The notes below the pieces were generated by a model. The model saw only the letters and a list, made by a program, of their open reading frames with translations, did no database searches and was not told the DNA's origin. From Bacteroidales bacterium (GTDB lineage Bacteria > Bacteroidota > Bacteroidia > Bacteroidales > VadinHA17), in assembly GCA_022865305.1 (NCBI GenBank), contig JALHSP010000056.1, positions 62,001-126,000 on the forward strand: a stretch of DNA of 64,000 nucleotides, written 5' to 3'. Position 1 is the first letter of the stretch. The number at the start of each line of letters is the position of its first letter. The position numbers and the translations under genes were made by a program. This document shows positions 1-8,342 of the stretch, one piece after another.

Positions 1-1
1 C

Positions 2-1204
2 CCTGTTTCAATAGTTTTTATGGCACCTTTCCTTGCACCAAAAAATTATGAAAACGCCCTTGATATTATTATGGCTGACCCTTATCCTGTCCCCAACAGT
101 CCGGTGACTCTTGTGGGTGATATTGCAGGTCAGCTTTCATCAGAATATAAAGGCAGGAAACCGGTATGGATAGTACCTCAGGTTTTTGGAGGAGGTGAAT
201 GGTGGAGTCGCGAACCTTCAGTCCAGGAAGTACGATCAATGACTTACCAGGCAATAATTAAAGGAACAAAGGGGATTCAATATTTTGTAAGACAAGGACT
301 TAATTTATTCCCTAAATCTACTTCCACATGGAACGAATGTGGAAGAATGGCTGTGGAGATTGCCGGGCTGACACCCTGGTTGCTGTCAGATGAAGAGACA
401 ATACCTGTTAAGTCAGGTTCCCAGAATATCCTGGTTACTTCAGCAATTCATAATGAGCAACTCCTTATTATGGCAGTAAATACAAAAAACTATCCGCAAA
501 AAGCAGAATTTACGATATCACGATCATTATCCGGCAGAGCAAGGGTATTGTTTGAAAACCGGAATATACCTGTCAGTTCAGGGTATTTTTCTGACCTGCT
601 TTCTGCTTTCGGTTCACAGTCATATATGATTAATTTAAAACCTCAGAAAGAGTTGATTACTCCCTTTCCGGGGAACCTTGTTACAGACCCCGGATTCGAG
701 GATATTAACAGTCCGGGAGTACCTGCATCATGCTATGCCCGTAACGGTGGTGACAGGGGAGCAACGTATTTCCTCGACTCCCGCGAGCATATTGAGGGTA
801 ATCACTCAGTAAGACTTATTACACCCAAAGAAAACAGCAGTGTAAGGTTGCGTTTCTTTCCCGTTGCAGTCAATCCAGGGAGAACATACATAATATCTGT
901 CTGGGCTAAGGCAGATCCGGAACAGAGACCTGCGGTTGTAACAATAAAAAACAAAATGCAATATTTTGAAATTTCCTTAGGGGAATTCGGAACCAAACAA
1001 TTTACTCTTGAAAGTGAATGGAAGCAATTTGTAACATTTGTTACAATTCCGTACAACAATGATCTTCCTCCAAGAACAAATATTATCCTGCAAATGCCAT
1101 CAGCCGGAGTTGCATGGTTTGATATGTTGCAGGTTTTTGAAGGCGTTGATATTATAAGAAGTACAAACCCTGCACTCAGACCACCATGGGAGGATTTGTG
1201 GTAG
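2..1204 (+). CDS. C-terminal part of a secreted glycosidase-like protein (5' end outside window)
   Basis: The reading frame is open from base 2, so the ATG at 20 is internal and the gene begins upstream of the window. The visible part starts with what looks like the last strands of a TIM barrel (the MADPYPVP and KGTKGIQYFV stretches resemble the end of a glycoside hydrolase barrel). A beta-sandwich region follows at about residues 120-210. From about residue 215 (NLVTDPGFED) there is a module resembling family 4/9 carbohydrate-binding domains, which commonly open this way. The catalytic acids cannot be placed because the N-terminal half is missing. A GH127-type lipoprotein gene follows 143 bases downstream on the same strand, so the pair may act on the same plant or algal glycan. 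Family assignment is tentative. Confidence 0.6.
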   Translation, partial: PVSIVFMAPFLAPKNYENALDIIMADPYPVPNSPVTLVGDIAGQLSSEYKGRKPVWIVPQVFGGGEWWSREPSVQEVRSMTYQAIIKGTKGIQYFVRQGLNLFPKSTSTWNECGRMAVEIAGLTPWLLSDEETIPVKSGSQNILVTSAIHNEQLLIMAVNTKNYPQKAEFTISRSLSGRARVLFENRNIPVSSGYFSDLLSAFGSQSYMINLKPQKELITPFPGNLVTDPGFEDINSPGVPASCYARNGGDRGATYFLDSREHIEGNHSVRLITPKENSSVRLRFFPVAVNPGRTYIISVWAKADPEQRPAVVTIKNKMQYFEISLGEFGTKQFTLESEWKQFVTFVTIPYNNDLPPRTNIILQMPSAGVAWFDMLQVFEGVDIIRSTNPALRPPWEDLW

Positions 1205-1219
1205 AAGGCGGGAGTGCCT

Positions 1220-1238
1220 GGAGTACTTAGAGTACTCC
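1220..1238. repeat. Perfect inverted repeat after the first gene
   Basis: GGAGTACT and AGTACTCC flank a 3-base centre, 15 bases after the stop codon. There is no T-run, so it is not an obvious intrinsic terminator. The preceding GAGTGCC and the GTACTT core resemble the AAGTGCCTAAAGTACTT repeat at 33721-33762, suggesting a dispersed intergenic repeat. Confidence 0.5.
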
Positions 1239-1347
1239 TTGGACAGACCCTTCAAAGGGGGAACAAGAAAGAATAACAGCTAGCCCCTCCGGGAGGTAAG
1301 AAATGAATTTATGATGGTAATATATAAAAGACAAAAGATGAATTAAT

Positions 1348-3408
1348 ATGAATAAAAAATTAACTAATTGCTTTCTTATAATGTCATTACTTTTTGCCAG
1401 TTGTACTGTGAAAAACAAGAATGAATTTTATAAATCTAATCCGGAACCCCTGAAACAAAATGCATACATAAAGCTTCCTCTTGGAGCTGTTAAGCCTGCA
1501 GGCTGGCTTAAGTCAGAGCTTGAAGCCCAGGCTGCCGGTCTCACCGGACATGTTGATGAATTCTGGCCTGACCTTGTCAATTCATCATGGCGGGGCGGAA
1601 CCGGCGAAGCATGGGAAAGAGCGCCCTATTTCCTCGATGGACTTGTACCTCTTGCATATCTTCTTGACAATGACCTGCTTAAAGAAAAGGTAAAACTATG
1701 GATTGAACCAATCCTTGCCAGCAGCAGGGATTCAGGATGGTATGGTCCCATCAAAAACAATGACAGATGGCCGCTGGCAGTTGCCAATAAGGTTCTGATG
1801 CAATATTATGAAGCAACAGGTGATGAACGTGCAGTTGAAGTGCTCAAAAAATATTTCAGATACCTGCATGATACTCCGCCTGACTGGCCTGACAAGGATT
1901 GGCGGGGTGTAAGGGCAATGGAAAATGCAGTGACAGGATATTGGTTGTACCGGCAAACACAGGAAACATGGATTCCTGAAGCAATTGAATCAATACAGGA
2001 GAACAGTTCCGATTGGGCCACATTTTATGAAAAATTCCCATGGGATTCTGCAGCTCTGGCAAATAAAAAGATACCTCTTAACTGGAAAGAGGATGGTTTG
2101 ACAGCACACGTTGTCAATAATGCTATGGCAATTAAATATCCCGGCCTTTGGTACCAGCAATCAGGGGATGAAAGGTATAAGAATGCAGTTTTTTCGGGAA
2201 TTGAAAAATATGATCTTAACCATGGTCAGGCAGGAGGAAGGTTTTCAGGCGATGAACACCTTTCAGGAAAGAGTCCTGATCGGGGGACAGAATTATGTTC
2301 GGTAGTGGAATATATGTTTTCGCTTGAAGAACTTTATGAAATATTTGGAGACAACAGACTGGCTGACAGGCTTGAACTATTGACTTTCAATGCATTACCT
2401 GGCACTACAACACCTGACATGTGGGCTCATCAGTACGATCAGCAATCAAACCAGGTCCTGGTTACAGGGGAAAAAAGAGAATGGAGTACAAATGGAAATT
2501 ATTCGAACATTTACGGACTGATGCCCAATTTTGCCTGCTGCCTGGCAAATATGCATCAGGGCTGGCCAAAGTTTGTGGAGAGTCTCTGGATGGCAACTAA
2601 TGATAACGGACTCATTGCTGTTGCTTACAGTCCATCAATTGTTAAAGCTAAAGTTGGTAAAGGTAAAAACGTCACAATAACAGAAGAGACTGATTATCCT
2701 TTTAAAGGAAGTGTAACATTGAAATTCAGCACTTCCGAAGCTATAAGATTTCCTCTTTACCTGAGAGTGCCGGGTTGGGCTGATTCAATGGTTTTTAACT
2801 TTAAGGGTAAAACTAAAGTCGGAAAAGCAGGAGCAGCTGTAAAGATAGCTGAAAGATGGGAAGATGGCGATCAGGTCACCTTTCAGATACCATTGGATCT
2901 AAGGACTGAAAGGAGGTACAATAATTCATTATCGCTCCTTCGCGGGCCTTTATATTTTTCATTACGGCTGGAAAAAGAGTATAAGAGCGTTGATATCAAT
3001 TATGACAATTATGGATATAAGGGAAGTATCGATTGGGAAATCTATCCGAAAAGCTCATGGAATTACGGACTGATGATTGATGTAAAGAACATGGGCAGGG
3101 GAATTGAGGTTGCTGAAAATCCTTTAACAAGATATCCTTTTGCAGATAAAGGCGATATGATCTGGTCTGCAGATTCAGGAAAATATATTCCATGGGACAA
3201 AGATGCTGCTGTTGTAATAACTACAAGAGGGATGAGGATTCCCGAATGGACCTTGAAAAACAATTCAGCCGGTGTCCCTCCTGTCAGCCCCGTTAAACCT
3301 GAAGGTAATACGGAAGTCATTGAGCTGGTACCCTACGGATGCGCAAAACTCAGGATTACCGAATTCCCGGTTATTGACCTGACTCAGATGATGGATGTAA
3401 TAAGGTAA
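1348..3408 (+). CDS. GH127-type beta-L-arabinofuranosidase-like lipoprotein (DUF1680)
   Basis: This 686-residue protein resembles family GH127/DUF1680, whose characterised members release beta-L-arabinofuranose from plant glycans. It starts with a lipoprotein signal (lipobox LFASC, Cys19), so it is probably anchored to a membrane of the envelope. An (alpha/alpha) barrel follows. The family's zinc/nucleophile signature is visible: E315-x-C317 and the C397-C398 pair in ACCLANMHQGWPKF. These match Glu338, Cys340, Cys417 and Cys418 of the bifidobacterial enzyme HypBA1, whose Cys417 is the nucleophile. C-terminal beta-sandwich domains fill the rest. The start is the only good ATG before the signal peptide. 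It follows another glycosidase-like gene, and no SusC/SusD pair is adjacent. The exact sugar specificity cannot be read from sequence, since related GH families share this fold. Confidence 0.85.
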   Translation: MNKKLTNCFLIMSLLFASCTVKNKNEFYKSNPEPLKQNAYIKLPLGAVKPAGWLKSELEAQAAGLTGHVDEFWPDLVNSSWRGGTGEAWERAPYFLDGLVPLAYLLDNDLLKEKVKLWIEPILASSRDSGWYGPIKNNDRWPLAVANKVLMQYYEATGDERAVEVLKKYFRYLHDTPPDWPDKDWRGVRAMENAVTGYWLYRQTQETWIPEAIESIQENSSDWATFYEKFPWDSAALANKKIPLNWKEDGLTAHVVNNAMAIKYPGLWYQQSGDERYKNAVFSGIEKYDLNHGQAGGRFSGDEHLSGKSPDRGTELCSVVEYMFSLEELYEIFGDNRLADRLELLTFNALPGTTTPDMWAHQYDQQSNQVLVTGEKREWSTNGNYSNIYGLMPNFACCLANMHQGWPKFVESLWMATNDNGLIAVAYSPSIVKAKVGKGKNVTITEETDYPFKGSVTLKFSTSEAIRFPLYLRVPGWADSMVFNFKGKTKVGKAGAAVKIAERWEDGDQVTFQIPLDLRTERRYNNSLSLLRGPLYFSLRLEKEYKSVDINYDNYGYKGSIDWEIYPKSSWNYGLMIDVKNMGRGIEVAENPLTRYPFADKGDMIWSADSGKYIPWDKDAAVVITTRGMRIPEWTLKNNSAGVPPVSPVKPEGNTEVIELVPYGCAKLRITEFPVIDLTQMMDVIR

Positions 3409-3444
3409 AACCTCTTTGACTCTCTCCCTCGTTCTCCCCTGGGA

Positions 3445-3531
3445 GAAGGGGTTGGGGGATGAGGTTTGCTTAATAAAGGAAGGGGTTGGGGGATGAGGTC
3501 TGCTTGATAAAGGAAGGGGTTGGGTGATGGG
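3445..3531. repeat. 34-base tandem repeat, 2.5 copies
   Basis: Units begin GAAGGGGTTGGGGGATGAGG at 3445, 3479 and 3513. The first two are 34 bases and differ at two positions; the third is partial and runs into the end of pepP. A short hairpin (CTCCCC/GGGAG) lies just before at 3433-3445. The GGGGGATGAGG core is shared with the arrays near 63.4-63.8 kb. Confidence 0.85.
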
Positions 3532-5316
3532 TTAATTAAGAGGATCAGTTTTTTCTTTCAGCCATTCTTTTTCGGCCTCAGTCAGATGAGGGCTTATCTT
3601 ATCATATACTTCTGAATGATAGTCATTCAACCAGTTAATTTCCTTCTGATCAAGTAATGATTTATCAATCATGGTTTTATCAATATAACACAGGGAAACC
3701 GTTTCAAATTTCAGGAATTGTCCGAATTCGGTTTCCTCGTCTTCATAGCAGATTATCAGGTTTTCTGTTCTGATACCGTATTCCCCTTCACGGTAAATAG
3801 CCGGCTCGTTCGATATCAGCATTCCTGACTCAATAATAGTCTTATTGTCAGCAGGGCTGATATTATGAGGTCCCTCATGAACATTCAGACAGCAACCTAC
3901 TCCATGTCCAGTTCCGTGACCATAATTCAACCCATGTTCCCATAAAGCCTTTCTGGCTAATAAATCAAGCTGATATCCTTTTGTCCCCAGCGGGAATTTT
4001 GCACTTGCCAGGCTTATATGTCCCTTCAGCACAAGTGTGAAGTCCTTCTTTTGCCTGACACCAGGAGCACCAATCGATATAGTTCTTGTTATGTCGGTAG
4101 TTCCACCAAGGTATTGCCCGCCCGAATCAACCAGCAGGATGCCGCATTCTTCTATTTCTGAATCGGTTTCTGATGCTGGTGAATAATGAGGCAAAGCAGC
4201 ATGTTCATTGAACGCAGTGATAGTTGAAAATGATGGTCCGAGGAAATCTTTCTGCGCTGACCTGAACTCCAGAATTTTATCTGCCAGTGAAAGCTCAGTC
4301 AAAACAATTTTTCCGAGGCTATGCTCAAACCAGAAGAAAAACTTTGTCAGTGCAATACCATCCTTAACCATTACCTTACCTATATTTTCAATCTCGGTTT
4401 TGTTCTTTATCGCTTTCAGACGGGTCGGGATACTGATATCTTCAATAATTCTGAGTCTCTCAGGAATTGAATTATACAAACTTACAGAAGTTGTCGCAGG
4501 GTTGATCAGGATTGATGAACCTTCCGACAAATCCGAAATAATACCAGCAGCTTCTTCATAAGGCATCAATACCATTCCCATCATATTGAATTCCTGCGCC
4601 AGCCTTATCGGTATCTTTTTATTTTCAACAAAAAAAAGTACCTGTTTTTCACTAATTAGAAGAAAGGATATCAGTAAAGGACTGTATGCCAAATCATTGC
4701 CCCTGATATTAAGCAGCCACATTATATCATCAACCGAGGTAAGAAAATGAATATCAATATGTTGCTTTTTCATCTGCTCCCGGACTTCGGCGATTTTCCT
4801 GGACCTATCCTTCCCGCAAAATTCTACCGGATAATCAAAAGCAACAGAATAAGGCATAGGAGGACGGTCGGTCCATAATTCGGAAATAAGATCGCAATCA
4901 AGATCAAAATTCATCTTCTTTCTTTCAAATGCCTTTTCCAGTTTTCTGATCTGACTGATCGAAAAAATCCTTCCATCCAGAGCTATTCTGCTTCCCTGAT
5001 TTATGTTTTCAGAAAGCCAATCAAGATAATCAAGTGACTGAAATGCCTTTGGTCTGGTAAGTTCAAATCCCGAACCGGCAAGTTGCTTTTCAGCCTGGAT
5101 AAAATATCTTGAATCGGTCCAAAGACCTGCAAAAGTATCGGTTATTACAACAGTAGCAGCAGATCCTGTAAAGCCTGTCAGCCATGGAATAATCTTCCAG
5201 TGATCAGGCATATTTTCTCCAAGATGCGGATCGGCAGTAGGAATAATATATACGTCGATTTTATTCTGTATCAAAGCAGCCCTAAGGAGATCCAGCTTCT
5301 TAACAGGAGAATTCAT
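3532..5316 (-). CDS. pepP: Xaa-Pro aminopeptidase (M24B family)
   Basis: This 594-residue cytosolic metallopeptidase removes N-terminal residues preceding proline. The long form has two creatinase-type N-terminal domains (from the start to about residue 310) and a C-terminal pita-bread catalytic domain. Its metal ligands are visible: the Asp residues in DSGGQYLGGTTDITRT, the His in GHGTGHGVG, and the Glu residues in SNEPAIYREGEYGIRTEN. The length fits the aminopeptidase P family found in Bacteroidota. Its ATG overlaps the TGA of pntB by four bases (ATGA), so the two are translationally coupled although their functions look unrelated. Its 3' end touches the 34-base tandem repeat. Confidence 0.94.
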   Translation of the reverse strand: MNSPVKKLDLLRAALIQNKIDVYIIPTADPHLGENMPDHWKIIPWLTGFTGSAATVVITDTFAGLWTDSRYFIQAEKQLAGSGFELTRPKAFQSLDYLDWLSENINQGSRIALDGRIFSISQIRKLEKAFERKKMNFDLDCDLISELWTDRPPMPYSVAFDYPVEFCGKDRSRKIAEVREQMKKQHIDIHFLTSVDDIMWLLNIRGNDLAYSPLLISFLLISEKQVLFFVENKKIPIRLAQEFNMMGMVLMPYEEAAGIISDLSEGSSILINPATTSVSLYNSIPERLRIIEDISIPTRLKAIKNKTEIENIGKVMVKDGIALTKFFFWFEHSLGKIVLTELSLADKILEFRSAQKDFLGPSFSTITAFNEHAALPHYSPASETDSEIEECGILLVDSGGQYLGGTTDITRTISIGAPGVRQKKDFTLVLKGHISLASAKFPLGTKGYQLDLLARKALWEHGLNYGHGTGHGVGCCLNVHEGPHNISPADNKTIIESGMLISNEPAIYREGEYGIRTENLIICYEDEETEFGQFLKFETVSLCYIDKTMIDKSLLDQKEINWLNDYHSEVYDKISPHLTEAEKEWLKEKTDPLN

Positions 5317-6749
5317 AAGCTTTTTACCTCATTTACAAGATTCTGAAGCGTGGTCTTTGCATCACCGAAGAGCATTCTGGTCTTGTCATTATAGAATAAC
5401 ATATTTTCGATAGCTGCATATCCCTTACCCATGCCACGTTTCATAACTATAACATTCTTTGCATCGCGTGCTTTAATAATTGGCATGCCGTAGATCGGAC
5501 TGGAAGGATCATCCTCTGCAGCAGGATTAACAACATCATTGGCGCCGATTACAACCAGCACATCAGTATTCGTAAGATCCGGATTGATCTCATCGCTCTC
5601 TATAAGCTGCTCATATGGCACATCGGCTTCAGCAAGCAATACATTCATATGTCCGGGCATACGGCCTGCTACAGGGTGAATAGCATATTTTACCTCCACT
5701 CCTTTCTCTTCAAGAAGCTTATCGAGCTCATGACAAATATGCTGAGCCTGGGCAACAGCAAGACCATAACCGGGAACGATAACAACTTTCTTTGAGTAGC
5801 TCAGAAGCACAGCAGCATCGAAAACAGTAATTTCTTTTACGGAGCCTGTTGCTGAAATGTTTGTTTGTCCGCCACCTCCAAATACTCCCACAATAACGTT
5901 CAGAAGTGATCGGTTCATTGCCCTGCACATAAGGATGGTAAGTATTGTCCCGGCCGATCCCACAAGGATACCTCCGGTCAGCATGGCCTGGTTATTATAA
6001 AGGAATCCTCCCATAGCAGCGGCCACACCTGTGAATGAGTTCAGGAGAGAGATCACGACAGGCATATCAGCTCCACCTATTGGCATTACAAACAGAACCC
6101 CATATATTACTGCGACAGCAAACATAATATATATCAAAGGTGTGAGCTCAGCACTTGCCTGAACGTTACGAGTCATTATAAATACAATAAATCCGATCAG
6201 GACTGCGAAAATGGTGAGATTTACATACTTCAAGGCTTTTACTCTAAGGTCGCCAATCCATCCGTCGAGTTTGCCGAACGCGATCATGCTGCCTGCCCAC
6301 GATATCGTTCCGATCATCAGACCGAGAAGAATGGCAAGAACATGTCCATTAGCCATTCCGCTTTTTGCTATAAGATCGGGGCTGACGTGAGGAAATTCCA
6401 TCATTGAAATAAGTGCAGCAGCAGCTCCTCCCATTCCATTGAAGAATGAAACCAGCTGAGGCATTGCAGTCATCTTTACCCTTTTTGCTATTACCAACCC
6501 TATAACCGTACCGATGATAATCGCAACAAGAATGTATGGGATGTTACCTATAGGTTCACCATCTCTTTTATGAAAAAGTATTGTGGCAATAATTGCTAAG
6601 CCCATACCGAAAGCTGCAATAATATTCCCTCTTCTGGCAGTAAGAGGATGACTTAACATTTTCAATCCGAAAATAAAAAATACTGATGCCAGGATATATG
6701 TAATCTCGAGTATTGAGATACCGTAAGGGAATTGAGATATATCATTCAT
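5313..6749 (-). CDS. pntB: NAD(P) transhydrogenase subunit beta
   Basis: This 478-residue membrane protein is the beta subunit of proton-translocating transhydrogenase, which moves hydride from NADH to NADP+ at the expense of the proton gradient. About eight or nine hydrophobic segments occupy residues 1-280. They are followed by the NADP-binding domain (dIII) with the VPGYGLAVAQAQ fingerprint, HPVAGRMPGHMNVLLAEA, and GANDVVNPAA. The three-gene split (alpha-1, alpha-2, beta) is the arrangement seen in many bacteria. It lies 34 bases after pntAB and overlaps pepP by four bases. Confidence 0.97.
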   Translation of the reverse strand: MNDISQFPYGISILEITYILASVFFIFGLKMLSHPLTARRGNIIAAFGMGLAIIATILFHKRDGEPIGNIPYILVAIIIGTVIGLVIAKRVKMTAMPQLVSFFNGMGGAAAALISMMEFPHVSPDLIAKSGMANGHVLAILLGLMIGTISWAGSMIAFGKLDGWIGDLRVKALKYVNLTIFAVLIGFIVFIMTRNVQASAELTPLIYIMFAVAVIYGVLFVMPIGGADMPVVISLLNSFTGVAAAMGGFLYNNQAMLTGGILVGSAGTILTILMCRAMNRSLLNVIVGVFGGGGQTNISATGSVKEITVFDAAVLLSYSKKVVIVPGYGLAVAQAQHICHELDKLLEEKGVEVKYAIHPVAGRMPGHMNVLLAEADVPYEQLIESDEINPDLTNTDVLVVIGANDVVNPAAEDDPSSPIYGMPIIKARDAKNVIVMKRGMGKGYAAIENMLFYNDKTRMLFGDAKTTLQNLVNEVKSL

Positions 6750-6783
6750 TATATTGATATTTATCGTTTTATACCCGGATTCA

Positions 6784-7086
6784 CTACTTTTTCTTTTTAA
6801 ACATTTCTAGCATCCTGTCTGTGACAACAAAGCCGCCAATAACATTTAGAGTACCAAGCACTACTGCAAGGAATCCGAGGATCATTGCACCTGTTGTTTC
6901 AGCATGGCCCATAACTATGATAGCTCCGATGATCACAACTCCGTGAATGGCATTGGCACCTGACATCAGCGGAGTATGCAGAATTGCAGGAACATGACTG
7001 ATAACCTCTATTCCGAGAAAAATGGAAAGAATAACTAAAAAGATAGCTTCCCGATGCTGTAAGAAAAAACCTAAAATATTTTCCAT
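6784..7086 (-). CDS. pntAB: NAD(P) transhydrogenase subunit alpha-2 (membrane part)
   Basis: This 100-residue protein has three hydrophobic segments and corresponds to the membrane-spanning C-terminal part of the alpha subunit. The conserved stretch FLGIEVISHVPAILHTPLMSG and the following GANAIHGVVIIGA are typical of this half-subunit. It ends in a short lysine-rich tail. It lies 8 bases after pntAA and 34 bases before pntB, consistent with one transcript. Confidence 0.95.
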   Translation of the reverse strand: MENILGFFLQHREAIFLVILSIFLGIEVISHVPAILHTPLMSGANAIHGVVIIGAIIVMGHAETTGAMILGFLAVVLGTLNVIGGFVVTDRMLEMFKKKK

Positions 7087-7094
7087 GTCTTATA

Positions 7095-8225
7095 CTATTT
7101 GATATTAAGCATTTGCCTGACTCTCAGGCTTACATACTCTCCGGCATGCACTGCTGTTGTCCCGTTGATAATTTCATCCTGCATGTTAAGAGCAAGATTG
7201 CCATCCCTGTCAACTAATATTTTGAGAAGGTTTATAATATTGTTGCCGAACATTTTACTGGCATCTGTTGACATTTCTGAGGGATAGTCAGATTTACCGA
7301 TGATAGTGATCCCATTGATGACAACTGTTTTTCCATTTTCTGTGAGTTCGCAGTTGCCTCCGGTTGAAGCAGCAAGATCAATTATAACTGATCCGGATTT
7401 CATAGCATTGACAGTCTCCTTCAGAAGAAGAACAGGCGCTTTTTTACCAGGTATCTGGGCTGTTGCAATTACTACATCGGCGGCAAGCGCACGCTGTTGT
7501 ATCAGTTCCATCTGTTTCTTTTTAAACTCTTCTGTTTGTTCAACAGCATAGCCACCCGCAGCTGCATCTTCCTTGGCACCTTCGACTTCAATGAATTTTC
7601 CTCCAAGGCTTTTAACCTCTTCTTTTACAGCTGACCTTACATCAAAAACCTCTATTACTGCACCCAGTTTCCTTGCAATTGCTACTGCCTGCAGACCGGC
7701 AACCCCTGCACCAAGTACCAGTACCCGGGATGGTTTAATTGTGCCTGCAGCTGACATAAACATCGGGAAAAACCTTGGCAACAATGAAGCAGCATGAAGC
7801 ACTGCTTTATAACCTGAGACCGTATCCATTGAGGAAAGCACATCCATAGACTGAGCCCGTGTTATTCTTGGAATAAGGTCGAGTGCAAGCACTGTCAGTC
7901 CCAGTGATCTTGCTTTTTCCAGCCACTTTTTATTATCGACCGGATTAAGAACTGAGCATAGCACCTGACCTTCCCTGCATAGATTAAGGTCATCTTCAGG
8001 AACAGGATTGACCGATAAAAGCAGGCTGGCTTTTGAAAAAACATCTTTTCTGGATGAAGGTACAGCCCCTGCTGACTTATACTCCTCATCAGTAGCAAAA
8101 GCATTTTCACCCGCATGGCTTTCGACTATGATTTCAATACCCAGTTTTTTAAGAGTGGCAGCTTCACCAGGAAGCATTGCTACCCTGTTTTCAGTACCAT
8201 ATTCTTTTAGGATACCTGTTATCAT
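7095..8225 (-). CDS. pntAA: NAD(P) transhydrogenase subunit alpha-1 (NAD-binding part)
   Basis: This 376-residue cytosolic protein binds NAD(H) and donates hydride to the beta subunit. It belongs to the alanine dehydrogenase/PntA family. The Rossmann fingerprint VLGAGVAGLQAVAIARKLGA is followed by the acidic EVFDVR end that binds the NAD ribose. The RAQSMDVLSSMDTVSGYKAV segment is the conserved mobile region. It is the first gene of the leftward pntAA-pntAB-pntB-pepP operon. A 117-base gap separates it from the next gene, and I could not place a convincing promoter there. Confidence 0.96.
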   Translation of the reverse strand: MITGILKEYGTENRVAMLPGEAATLKKLGIEIIVESHAGENAFATDEEYKSAGAVPSSRKDVFSKASLLLSVNPVPEDDLNLCREGQVLCSVLNPVDNKKWLEKARSLGLTVLALDLIPRITRAQSMDVLSSMDTVSGYKAVLHAASLLPRFFPMFMSAAGTIKPSRVLVLGAGVAGLQAVAIARKLGAVIEVFDVRSAVKEEVKSLGGKFIEVEGAKEDAAAGGYAVEQTEEFKKKQMELIQQRALAADVVIATAQIPGKKAPVLLLKETVNAMKSGSVIIDLAASTGGNCELTENGKTVVINGITIIGKSDYPSEMSTDASKMFGNNIINLLKILVDRDGNLALNMQDEIINGTTAVHAGEYVSLRVRQMLNIK

Positions 8226-8342
8226 AAATTGTGGTTTAATTCAATCTAAACTGTTTGTTTTAGTCATCCAATATAATAAACAAATATTAACAGACTACAT
8301 TCCGGATAATATAATCCGGGAATACATATATTTAATCAGCTG

